A DNA stretch of 64,000 nucleotides, taken from Cherax quadricarinatus. Its lineage: Eukaryota; Arthropoda; Malacostraca; Decapoda; Parastacidae. Shown piece after piece: positions 55,101 to 64,000 of this stretch (its first letter is position 1; each line of letters starts with the position of its first letter). Both the position numbers and the translations under genes were made by a program. The notes under the pieces were generated by a model. It saw only the letters and a list, made by a program, of their open reading frames with translations, ran no database searches and was not told the DNA's origin. Location of the stretch: assembly GCF_038502225.1 (NCBI RefSeq), contig NC_091292.1, positions 49,390,709 through 49,454,708 of the forward strand, written 5' to 3'.

Positions 55101-56964
55101 TCCATTTAGCACTCTTGTGCAGCAGTCACGTCCACTAAGCACTCTACTGTTCCAGTCACGTCCATTGAGCACTCTGGTGTTGCAGTCACATCCACTGAGA
55201 ACTCTGGTGTTCCATTCACGTCCACTGAGCACTCTGGTGTTCCAGTCATATCCATTGAGCACTCTGGTGTTCCACTCACGTCCATTGAGCACTCTAGTGT
55301 TCCCGTCACCTTCAGTGAGCACTCATGCGTTCCAGTCACGTCCGCTGAGCACTCTGGTGTTCCAGTCACGTCCACTGAGCTCTCTGGTCTTCCACTCACA
55401 TCCACTGAGCACTCTGGTGTTCCACTCACTTCCACTAACCACTATGGTTTTCCAGTCACGTCCATTGACCACTCTGGTGTTCCAGTCACATCAACTGAAC
55501 ACTCCGGTGTTCCAGTGACGTTCACTGAGCACTCTGGTGTTGCAGTCACGTCCACTGAGCTTTCTGGGGCTGCAATCACGTCTACTGAGCACTCTGGTGT
55601 TCCAGTCCTGTCCAGTGAGCGCTCTGGTGCTCCAGTCACGTCCATTGAGAACTCTGGTGTTCCATTCACCACCACTGAGCACTCTGGTGTATCAGTCATG
55701 TCCAATGAGAACTCTGGTGTTCCTGCCACGTCCACTGAGCACTCTGGTGTATCTGTCATGTCCACTGAGCACTCTGGTGTTCCACTCTCGTCCATTGAGC
55801 ACTCTAGTGTTCCAGTCACCTTCAATGAGCACTCTGGAGTTCCAGTCACGTCCACTGAGCACTTTGGTGTTCCAGTCATATCCACTGAGCACTCTGGTGG
55901 TGCACCCACGTCCACTGAGCACTCTGGTGTTCAAGTCACGTCCACTGAGCACACTGGTGTTGCAGTCACGTCCACTGAGCACTCTTGTTTTCCAGTAACG
56001 TCCACTGAGCACTCTTGTGATCCAGTCACGTCAACTGAGTACTCTGGTGTTCCAGTAACGTTCACTGAGCACTCTTGTGTTGCAGTCACGTAAACCAGGC
56101 ACTTTGGTGTTCCAGTCACATCCAACGAACACTCTGTTGTTCCAGTCATGTCCACTGAGCACTCTGGTGTTCCAGTCACGTCCATTGCGCACTCTGGTGT
56201 TACAGTCACATTCACTGAGAACTATGGTGTTCCAGTCACGTCCACTGAACACTCTGGTGTTCAAGTCACATCCACTGAGCACACTGGTGTTGCAGTCACG
56301 TCCACTGATCACTCTTGTTTTCCAGTAACGTCCACTGAGCACTTTTGTGATCCAGCCACGTCAACTGAGCACTCTGGTATTCCAGTCACGTTCACTGAGC
56401 GGGTGTTGCAGTCACGTAAACCAGGCACTCTGGCGTTCCATTCACTTCCACCGAACACTCTGTTGCTCCAGTCATGTCCACTGAGCACTCTGGTGTTCCA
56501 GTCACGTCCTTTGCGCACTCTGGTGTTACAGTCAAATTCACTGAGAACTATGGTGTTCCAGTCACGTCCACTGAGCTCTCTGGTGTTGCACGCACGTCCA
56601 CTGAGCACTCTGGTGACGCAGTCACGATCACTGAGCTCTCTGATGTTCCAGTCACGCCCACTGAGCACTCTGGTGTTCGAGTCATGTCAACTGAGCACTC
56701 TGGTGTTCCAGTCACGTCCAATGTGCTCTCTGGTGCTCCAGTCACGTCCACTCAGCACTCTGGTGTTCCAATCATGTCCACTTAGATCTCTGGTGTTCCG
56801 GTCACGTCCATTGAGCACTCTGGTATTCCAGTCACATTCACTGAGTACTCTGCTGTTCAAGTCAGGTTCAATGAGTACTCTGGTGTTCCAGTCACGTCCA
56901 CAGGGCACTCTGGTGTTCCAGTCCCGTCCATTGAGTACTTTTGTGTAGCAGTCACGCCCAGTGA
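45757..56964. repeat. 5,604-bp tandem duplication, two copies
   Basis: Copy one is about 45757-51360 and copy two about 51361-56964. Landmark pairs at an offset of 5,604: 47257/52861, 48204/53808, 50327/55931. The right ~3.1 kb of each copy looks identical (for example the 329-codon frames at 48512-49501 and 54116-55105), while the left ~2.4 kb shows around ten differences. It could be recent unequal exchange or an assembly duplication. Confidence 0.85.
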
Positions 56965-58953
56965 GCACTCTGGTGTTCCAGTCCCGTCCATTGAGTGCTC
57001 TTGTGTAACAGTCACGTCCAGTGAGCACTCTGGTATTCCAGTCACATCCACTGAACACTCTCGTGTTTCAATCATGTCCACTGAACACTCTGGTGTTCCA
57101 GTCACGTCCATTGAGCACTCTGGTGTTCCAGTCACATTCGCTGAGCACTCTGGTGTTGCAGTCACGTCCACTGAGCACTCTGGTGTTCCAGTTACATCCA
57201 CTGAGCATTATGGTGTTCTAGTCACGTCCACTGAGCACTCGTGTTCCAGTCACGTCAATTGAGCACTCTGGTGTTCGAGTCGCGTCCACTGAGCACTCTG
57301 GTGTTCCAGTCACGTCCTCTGAGCTCTCTGGTGTACCAATCACATCAACTATGTTGTTCAAGTCACGTCCACTGAGCACTCTGGTGTTCCAGTCACGTCC
57401 ACTGAGCACTCTGTTGTTCCAGTCACGTCCACTGAGGACTCTGGTGTTGCAGTCACGTCCTCCAGGCACTCTGGTGTTTTAGTCACATCCACTAAACAGT
57501 CTGGTGTTCCAGTCATGTACACTGAGTTTTCTGGTGTTGCAGTCACGTCCACTGAGCTCTCTGGTGTTCGAGTCACATCCACTGAGCATTCTGGTGTTCC
57601 AGTCACGCCCACTGATCACTCTGGTGTTCCAGTCACATCCACTGAACACTCCAGTGTTTCTGTGACGTGCACTGAGCACTCTGGTGTTGCAGTCACGTCC
57701 ACTGAGCATTCTGGGGTTGCAATCACGTCTACTGAGCACTCTGGTGTTCCAGTCATGTCCAATGAGCACTCTGGTTGTCCAGTCACGTCCATTGAGAACT
57801 CTGGTGTATCAGTGACGTCCACCGAGCACTCTGGTGTTGCAGTCACGTCCACTGAGCACTCTGGTGTTGCAGTCACGTCCAACGAGCACTCTGGTGTTGC
57901 AGTCACGTCCACTGAGCACTCTGGTGTTGCAGTCATGTCCGTTGAGAACTCTGGTGTTCCTGTCACGTCCACTGAGCACTCTGGTGTATTAGTCATGTCC
58001 ACTGAGCACTGGTGTTCCAGTCAGTTCCATTCGCACTCTGGTGTTCCAATCACATTCACTGACCTCTCTGGTGTTCCAGTCACGTCCATTGAGCACTCTG
58101 GTGTTCCAGTCACGTCCACTGACCACTCTGGTGTTCCAGTCACGTCCACTGAACACTCTTTTGTTGCAGTCACGTCCACTGAGCACTCTGGTGTTGCAGT
58201 CATGTCCACTGAGCACTATGGTGTTGCAGTCACGTCCACTGAGCACTCTTTTGTTTCAGCAACGTCCATTGAGCCCTCTTGTGTTGCAATCACGTCCACT
58301 GAGCACTCTGGTGTTCCAGTCACGTCCACTGAGGACTCTGGTGTTGCAGTCACGTCCACCAGGTACTCTGGTGTTTCAGTCACATCCACTGAACACTCTG
58401 AGGCTCCATTCATGTCCACTGAGCACTCTGGTGTTGCAGTCACGTCCACTGAGCACCCTGATGTTGCAGTCACGTCCACTGAGCACTCTGGTGTTCCAGT
58501 CAAGTCCACTGAGCACTCTGGTGTTCCAGTCACGTCAACTGAGCTCTCTGGTGTTCCAGTCACGTCCACTGAGGACTCTGGTGTTACTGTCACGTCCACC
58601 AGGCACTCTGGTGTTCCAGTCACATGCACTAAACTCTCTGGTGTTCCAGTCATGTCTACTGACCACTCTGGTGTTCCAGTCACGTCCACTGAGCACTCTT
58701 GAGTTCCAGTCACGTTCACTGAGCACTCTGTTGTTCCAGTAACGTCCACTGAGCTCTCTGGTGGTTCAGTCACGTCCACTGAGCTCTCTAGTGTTGCATT
58801 CACGTTAACTGATCACTCTGGTGTTCCAGTAACGTCCACTGAGCACTCAGGTGTTCCAGTCACGTCCACTGATCTCTCTGGTGTTTTAGTCACGTCCACT
58901 TAGGAACTAGGGACAATTTTCTCATTCCGCATAGTGACCAACGCATATCTAGT

Positions 58954-59241
58954 TGTTATTATAGTGTTTCCTGGAAGACGGACGTTTGTTATTATTATAG
59001 TGTATCCTGGAAAACGGACATTTGTTATTATTATAGTTTATCCTGGAAGACGGACCTCTGTTATTGTTATAGTGTATCCTGGAAGACGGACCTTTGTTTA
59101 TTTTATAGTGTATCCTGGAAGACGGACGTTTTTTATTATTATAGTGTATCCTGGACGACGGACCTCTGTTATTGTTATAGTGTATCCTGGAAGACGGACC
59201 TTTGTTATTATTATAGTGTATCCTGGAAGACGGACCTTTCA
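58954..59241 (+). repeat. 36-bp tandem repeat, about 8 copies
   Basis: The unit contains GTGTATCCTGGAAGACGGAC followed by CTTTGTTATTATTATA, with substitutions. The open frame reading VYPGRRT with a 12-residue period (58934-59347) is an artefact of the stop-free unit. It begins about 50 bp after the 30-bp array ends. Confidence 0.92.
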
Positions 59242-59245
59242 GTTG

Positions 59246-59615
59246 CTCCCTTATTTTTTTTATTTTTATTTTCCCTCTAATTTTTCAATTATATTCGCTC
59301 ATAACTGGAACGTACCTCAAGTTGCTGTGGATGATTGTGAATGGTAACTAGTGTTAGGTTTTAAGTATACCTGGCATATGTCCAGTGACCAGAGTTGTTG
59401 AATCCATTACCAGAATTGTTCTGACGGCTTTCAAAACTCTTGGTAGTGCAGATTTATTATAAAATAAAAATTCTTCAAATTAAAAGAAAATGGAGAATGA
59501 GATTCATGTGGGTATGTGCAAATTTGTCCATTTTATGTGTAAAGTTTTGATTCCAGCTGAATCATTTTGTTACAAACAATAGTCTTCCTTTTCGGAATTA
59601 CTTTAACAAGAAATC
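59246..59615. other. No gene recognised
   Basis: T-rich then mixed unique sequence between the 36-bp repeat and a decayed LINE. I see no ORF or motif. Confidence 0.55.
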
Positions 59616-59619
59616 ACTG

Positions 59620-60720
59620 ATGGATCTTATGGTCAACGTTCAAAATTTTTTTAGAAAACTTGGATTCGATGAAATTTTGATCAAATTGAACTTTCTTTAA
59701 AAACGCAAAATATTTTTTTATCAGTCTTAATTTTATTATTACTTTAACAAGTGATTTAAGGAAGGGATTACTAGGTATGAGCTTCTTGGGAGGGACTTGC
59801 AGGTATGTGATATTACATGAACACATCTTCCATGGAGGGGTAAAATGCTCTTATTTTCTACAGTGATACAGTTCATGCAGGTTATAAAACCCAATATAAT
59901 TGCATGTTTTCCCAGTCCATTTAAATCTATGTGTATTTTTACACATTTATTAAGATTCATAGTGACAGTGTCTGGTTCATTTCTTAACGTTCTTATACCA
60001 TTTACAGTAATAATCTCAATAATCCTATTATTGACACTAATAGGAACCTTGGTAGATTTGGGACAGCCAAGAATAATTCTGAGCGCTTCCTTTTGCATTA
60101 ACGTTAAGGATTGCAGAGAACTTTCTCTAGCTAATATCAATTTGGGAGCAGCATAATTAGTTAAGGACCTAACATAGAATATGTACATCTTTTTCACGAT
60201 TCTCACACTAGCACTAGAGTTGGGGCTATAGCCATGCTTTGAGAGCATTTAACCTATCTTTGCATTTCTTATTTAGTTGTGGGATGGTGGATTTATTGAA
60301 AGATACATCTATACCATGATATCTGTAAAATTTAACGTAGTTAATGTTTTCACTCTGCAAAAGGATGAGTGGGGGATGCCGTTTACCTGTCAATATTTTT
60401 GTTTATGATGAAGATATGACGAGGCCTAATCGATTACCATTGCCTGAACTTTGTTAAAAATGGAACTCATCTTCTTTTGCCCTGTTGTATGGATCATGAT
60501 GTCATCATCATAGCTTATAGCTATATGTTTAGGTAAGGCAGGTAAAGCATTTAGGACAAAATTAATCAGAACGTTAAAAAAAATGGGACTGAGAACGTCT
60601 CCCTGCGGTCTACCAAGGCTTTAGAACTAGCTTTGGTAGAGGACAGAGGATACCTTAATTGACAGATATCCTATTATCCACCCGAGTATGCTACCACTAA
60701 TAGTTATTTTGGCTAGATCA
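59620..60720 (-). pseudogene. Decayed LINE: RT and C-terminal region
   Basis: On the minus strand the sequence reads LGRPQGDVLSPIFFNVLINF (RT block with PQG and SP), then SYDDDIMIHTTGQ (the YADD position, with YDDD), a diverged linker, and an open 169-codon frame (60248-59739) with FYVRSLTNYAAPKLILARES and LMQKEALRIILGCPKSTKV. The last two are the C-terminal blocks of Jockey/RTE/CR1-type LINE proteins. It belongs to a family different from the other LINEs here. A stop after AMVID and other breaks show it is dead. Confidence 0.75.
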
Positions 60721-60782
60721 TGTAGTATGGCGGTTCTGTTTGCGATCCAAAGTTTTATGATTCCTTTTCATTACATCTGCAG

Positions 60783-60967
60783 AAGCTATATAATTACGAC
60801 GCCTAAAAAATGGACACAGCCTGGGACAGCTGAAGTATGTCTCATCGTGACTGACCCAGAAGCACCTGAAGGCAGCCTCAGTCTCACAATGGCAACATCT
60901 TATTGGTCTTCAGGAGGACAGGGAGAAATCAGTATTTTAAAAAACAACATTATCCAAGTTCCAGCAG
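60783..60967 (+). CDS. Candidate internal exon; MG1-like domain piece (A2M/TEP/CD109-like?)
   Basis: 185 bp bounded by a good acceptor (CCTTTTCATTACATCTGCAG, ending at 60782) and a perfect donor (CAG then GTAAGT at 60968). Phases would be 2 in and 1 out. The peptide contains YIITTPKKWTQPGTAEVCLI, then VTDPEAPEGSLSLTMA and NNIIQVPAG, with no LINE similarity. The pattern Y-I-x-T-x-P-K-x-W ... V-C-L-x-V ... S-L ... V-P-A-G resembles the first macroglobulin domain of alpha-2-macroglobulin, thioester and CD109-type proteins, which are secreted or surface innate-immunity proteins. That match is from memory and tentative. No other exon of the gene is visible; the rest would lie outside the window or be too short to see. 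Confidence 0.4.
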
Positions 60968-61600
60968 GTAAGTTGGCATATTGTCCAGCTTCCATTAACA
61001 AAATATATTAATTATCCAGGTTTCAACAGGCAATATGGCTTGTTATTCATATTCCAAGTTAAAAGATGGCATGTTTTCGATGTTCTGGCAGGTATGCTGG
61101 AAAATTATCCAGGGTCCAGCTCGTAAGTCCAGATTTCAGTGTTTAAGATATCTTGTTAATTAGGTTCCAGGAAGTATAATGGTTAATTATTCTGGTTTCA
61201 GCAAGATATTTGGCATATAATCAATGTTCTCCCAATAAAATAGATTGAGTTCCAGCTAAGAATTTAAGTCATAATCTAAGTTTTAGCACGTAAGGTAAAT
61301 CGAATAATTATCTTCTTCATGCAAGCAAGTTGGCTCATTATCCAGGTTCCAGCAGGTAAGTTGGCTCATTTTCCAGGCTCCAGGAGGCACATTAGCTCAT
61401 CCAGGTTCCAGCAGATACAATGGCTCATCCATGTTCCAGCAGGTACATTGGCTCATCCATGTTCTAGCAGATAAGGTGGCTTATCATCTAGGTTACAGCA
61501 AGTAGGATAGCTCATTATGTTTGATTTAGAATGTACGTTGGATCATTATCCAGGATCTTGAAGGTAGGTCTGTTAATTTTCCAGACTCCAGTATATGAAG
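60952..61600 (+). repeat. Degenerate ~31-bp repeat containing the exon's splice-donor sequence
   Basis: Units approximate GTTCCAGCAGGTAAGTTGG followed by CTCATTATCCAG. The first unit is the end of the candidate exon itself (GTTCCAGCAG at 60958, GTAAGTTGG after it). The best later copy is at 61340-61370, and weaker copies follow to about 61600 (AGCAGATACAATGGCTCATC, AGCAGGTACATTGGCTCATC, ACAGCAAGTAGGATAGCTCA). Each good unit keeps a 5' splice-site consensus. Confidence 0.65.
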
Positions 61601-62009
61601 ACCTTCATCATGGAGTTATTATGAGGCTGACTCGCTGTTTTCGTTTCATTTGGTTTTGTTTCATAATTAACATGTCAACCTCTCAGCTAGCTTGTGATTT
61701 AAATTTAAAGTTATTGGCCATTTATAGTCTAGGTAAGAGAAGACTAATTGATTGACGCTACAGGTACTAGATAAGTTGGTTCAGTCCTGGTATCCGATTA
61801 TGTGATGGTCTTCCATCTGGGTACCAGACAACTGGGTAGTTTATAATCAAAGAGGCAGAGGTGTGCATGGTTCACCATCTAAGTAGCTCAAGATTAATTA
61901 GCTCAACATTCCAGTAAAAATAACTGGTTGGCTCACAATCCAGGTACTAGAAGATTGTTTTAATCACCATCCTTGTAAAAGGAAATTACGTGATTCATGT
62001 AAAAGGAAA
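61600..62009. other. No gene recognised; possibly more decayed repeat units
   Basis: Unique-looking sequence with scattered weak echoes of the ~31-bp repeat (GGCTCACAATCCAGGTACTAG near 61929). A 74-codon frame at 61531-61755 has no recognisable features. Confidence 0.5.
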
Positions 62010-62190
62010 GTCTACTTACCAGACCTTTTAAGAGCCTAATCGTATCTCGTCTTAAAGATATGAATGGATGCTGCTTGTGCTACTTCACACTCCAGATAGT
62101 TCCACTTTTTGACAACAGTAAGACAGAAGAAATACTTCCTAAGTTCCCTAAGACTCATCTGAGGTTTGAATTTCCTCTTGTGTCCACTTA
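62010..62190 (-). pseudogene. Diverged CR1-like LINE C-terminus
   Basis: The minus strand reads LRELRKYFFCLTVVKKWN, then SIHIFKTRYD, aligning with RDVRKYFFSHRVVRPWN and SIHSFKxRYD of the LINE-1/LINE-4 proteins but clearly older. It abuts the (TG)n tract, so it was probably the site into which the subfamily-B copy or its CA tail was joined. Confidence 0.7.
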
Positions 62191-62191
62191 T

Positions 62192-62397
<206 letters not shown>

Positions 62398-63050
62398 GTA
62401 CTCACCTAGTTGTACTCACCTAGTTGAGGTTGCAGGGGTCGAGTCCAAGCTCCTGGCCCCGCCTCTTCACTGGTCGCTACTAGGTCACTCTCCCTGAACC
62501 GTGAGCTTTATCATACCTCTGCTTAAAGCTATGTATGGATCCTGCCTCCACTACACCGCTTCCCAAACTATTCCACTTCCTGACTACTCTGTGGCTGAAG
62601 AAATACTTCCTAACATCCCTGTGATTCATCTGTGTCTTCAACTTCCAACTGTGTCCCCGTGTTGCTGTGTCCAGTCTCTGGAACATCCTGTCTTTGTCCA
62701 CCTTGTCAATTCCTCTCAGTATTTTGTAAGTCGTTATCATGTCCCCCCTATCTCTCCTGTCCTCCAGTGTCGTCAGGTTGATTTCCCTTAACCTCTCCTC
62801 GTAGGACATACCTCTTAGCTCTGGGACTAGTCTTGTTGCAAACCTTTGCACTTTCTCTAGTTTCTTTACGTGCTTGGCTAGGTGTGGGTTCCAAACTGGT
62901 GCCGCATACTCCAATATGGGCCTAACGTACACGGTGTACAGGGTCCTGAACGATTCCTTATTAAGATGTCGGAATGCTGTTCTGAGGTTTGCTAGGCGCC
63001 CATATGCTGCAGCAGTTATTTGGTTGATGTGCGCTTCAGGAGATGTGCCT
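62398..63050 (-). mobile_element. 5'-truncated subfamily-B LINE copy (3' end)
   Basis: The terminal tandem pair (TACTCACCTAGTTG twice on plus) and the stem-loop block precede the end of ORF2. The open frame 62932-62480 encodes YVRPILEYAAPVWNPHLAKH through GSIHSFKQRYDKAHGSGRVT, nearly identical to the end of LINE-4. Homology starts at the TSPEAHINQITAAAYG segment near 63047, so the 5' nine tenths are missing. Confidence 0.9.
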
Positions 63051-64000
63051 GGTACTCCAGTATGGGCTTGACGTAGATGGTGTACAGAGTCTTAAACGAA
63101 TCCTTACTGAGGTATCGGAACGCTATCCGTAGGTTTGCCAGGCGCCCGTATGCTGCAGCAGTTATCTGATTGATGTGCGCCTCAGGAGATATGCTCGGTG
63201 TTATACCCACCCCCAGATCTTTTTCCTTGAGTGAGGTTTGCAGTCTTTGGCCATCTAAACTATATTGTGTCTGCGGTCTTCTTTGCCCTTCCCCAATCTT
63301 CATGACTTTGCATTTGGCAGGTTTAAATTCAAGGAGCCAGTTGCTGGACCAGGCTTGTAGCCTGTCCAGATCTCTTCGTAGTACTGCCTGATCCTCGTCC
63401 GATTCGATTCTTCTCATTAACTTCACATCGTCTGCAAACAAGGACACTTCTGAGTCTATCCCTTCCGTTATGTCGTTCACGTATACCAAGAACAGCACAG
63501 GTCCTAGGACTGACCCCTGTGGAACCCCGCTTGTCACAGGCGCCCACTCTGACACCTCGTCGCGTACCATGACTCGTTGTTGCCTCCCTGTCAGATATTC
63601 TCTGATCCATTGCAGTGCCTTTCCTGTTATGTGTGCCTGGTCCTCTAGCTTTTGCAGTAACCTCTTGTGAGGAACTGTGTCGAAAGCCTTCTTGCAGTCC
63701 AAAAATACGCAGTCGATCCACCCCTCTCTCTCTTGTCTTACTTCTGTCACCTTGTCATAAAACTCTAGTAGGTTTGTGACACAGGATTTTCCTTCCCTGA
63801 AACCGTGCTGGTTGTCAATTATACACTTGTTTCTTTCCAGGTGCCCCACCACTCTCCTCCTGATGATCTTCTCCATGACCTTGCATACTATACACGTTAG
63901 GGATACAGGTCTGTAGTTTAGTGCCTCATGTCTGACTCCCTTTTTAAAAATTGGGACTACGTTTGCCATTTTCCATACCTCAGGGAGTTGCCCAGTTTCA
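63051..64000 (-). mobile_element. Subfamily-A LINE ORF2 fragment running off the window end
   Basis: The minus-strand frame, open from 64000 to about 63051, covers the RT from NVVPIFKKG through QHGFREGKSC, FLDCKKAFDTVPH, SGVPQGSVLGPVLF and FADDVKL to TLYTIYVKPILEY, where it breaks into the subfamily-B fragment. It is very close to LINE-1 and LINE-2 (a few percent or less by eye). The RT core is intact as far as seen. Confidence 0.9.

Larger units (their letters stand above)
38776..58902. repeat. 30-bp minisatellite, about 20.1 kb (~670 units)
   Basis: The unit contains the 20-base core GAGCACTCTGGTGTTCCAGT followed by CACGTCCACT. Units differ by scattered substitutions, with rare 29-bp or other odd-length units. 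30 is a multiple of 3 and the unit has no stop on either strand, so every frame is open for long stretches (one reads TSTEHSGVPV, another CSVDVTGTPE, another NTRVLSGRDW). Runs of up to 1058 codons occur, but there is no signal peptide, start context or flanking unique coding sequence, and odd-length units shift the frame. I treat it as non-coding. Higher-order structure is listed separately. Confidence 0.96.

Noticed and set aside
38776..58902. CRISPR-like regular 30-bp repeats
   Set aside because: Units are contiguous with no unique spacers, and the window is eukaryotic.
59739..60248. Penelope-like RT as the source of the hammerhead-like motif
   Set aside because: Its motifs (PQGDVLSP, C-terminal ALRIILGCPKS) are of LINE type, it is 42 kb away and on the other strand.

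Overview
This is eukaryotic, transposon-packed DNA with no bacterial-style gene order. The mix of non-LTR retrotransposons (LINEs), long (CA)n tracts, a tRNA-derived SINE and huge minisatellites suggests an arthropod. A decapod crustacean (crayfish, lobster, crab or shrimp) is my best guess, because several repeat fragments look like families I remember from decapods; this is inference. I see no complete host gene. The only candidate for host coding sequence is one possible internal exon at 60783-60967.

Layout. (1) 1-15434: a head-to-tail chain of CR1-superfamily LINEs on the + strand, each ending in the same 3' motif and a (CA)n tract: LINE-1 (cut by the window start), LINE-2 (ORF1 and ORF2 open), LINE-3 (decayed), LINE-4 (one long ORF made by an ORF1/ORF2 fusion) and an RT scrap. 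(2) 15435-18650: mostly unique AT-rich DNA with a decayed LINE C-terminus and a dispersed repeat that contains a hammerhead-like motif. (3) 18652-21400: a 13-bp minisatellite that runs into a 100-N assembly gap. (4) 21501-25985: the 3' scrap of another LINE, then a broken minus-strand Tx1/L1-like LINE whose ORF1 is split by a palindromic tRNA-SINE with a clean 14-bp target duplication. (5) 26001-31570: a minus-strand CR1/L2/Daphne-like LINE with an intact ORF1 and an ORF2 broken only at homopolymer runs. (6) 31570-32980: AT-rich sequence without a recognised gene. (7) 32983-38775: a Tx1-like LINE with both ORFs open, a polyadenylation signal and a poly(A) tail. (8) 38776-58902: about 20 kb of a 30-bp minisatellite with several layers of higher-order repetition, including a nearly perfect 5,604-bp tandem duplication. 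(9) 58954-59241: a 36-bp repeat. (10) 59620-62190: decayed LINE pieces, the candidate exon, and a degenerate ~31-bp repeat that looks derived from that exon's own 5' splice site. (11) 62194-64000: a (TG)n tract and minus-strand LINE copies of the same families as region 1, so the window begins and ends in the same LINE family in opposite orientation.

The intact or nearly intact LINE ORFs would supply endonuclease and reverse transcriptase for target-primed insertion, and could mobilise the SINE. The minisatellites have open frames on both strands only because their units lack stop codons; I do not regard them as genes. Family names (CR1-superfamily, Tx1-like, Daphne-like) rest on motif recognition, not on a search.
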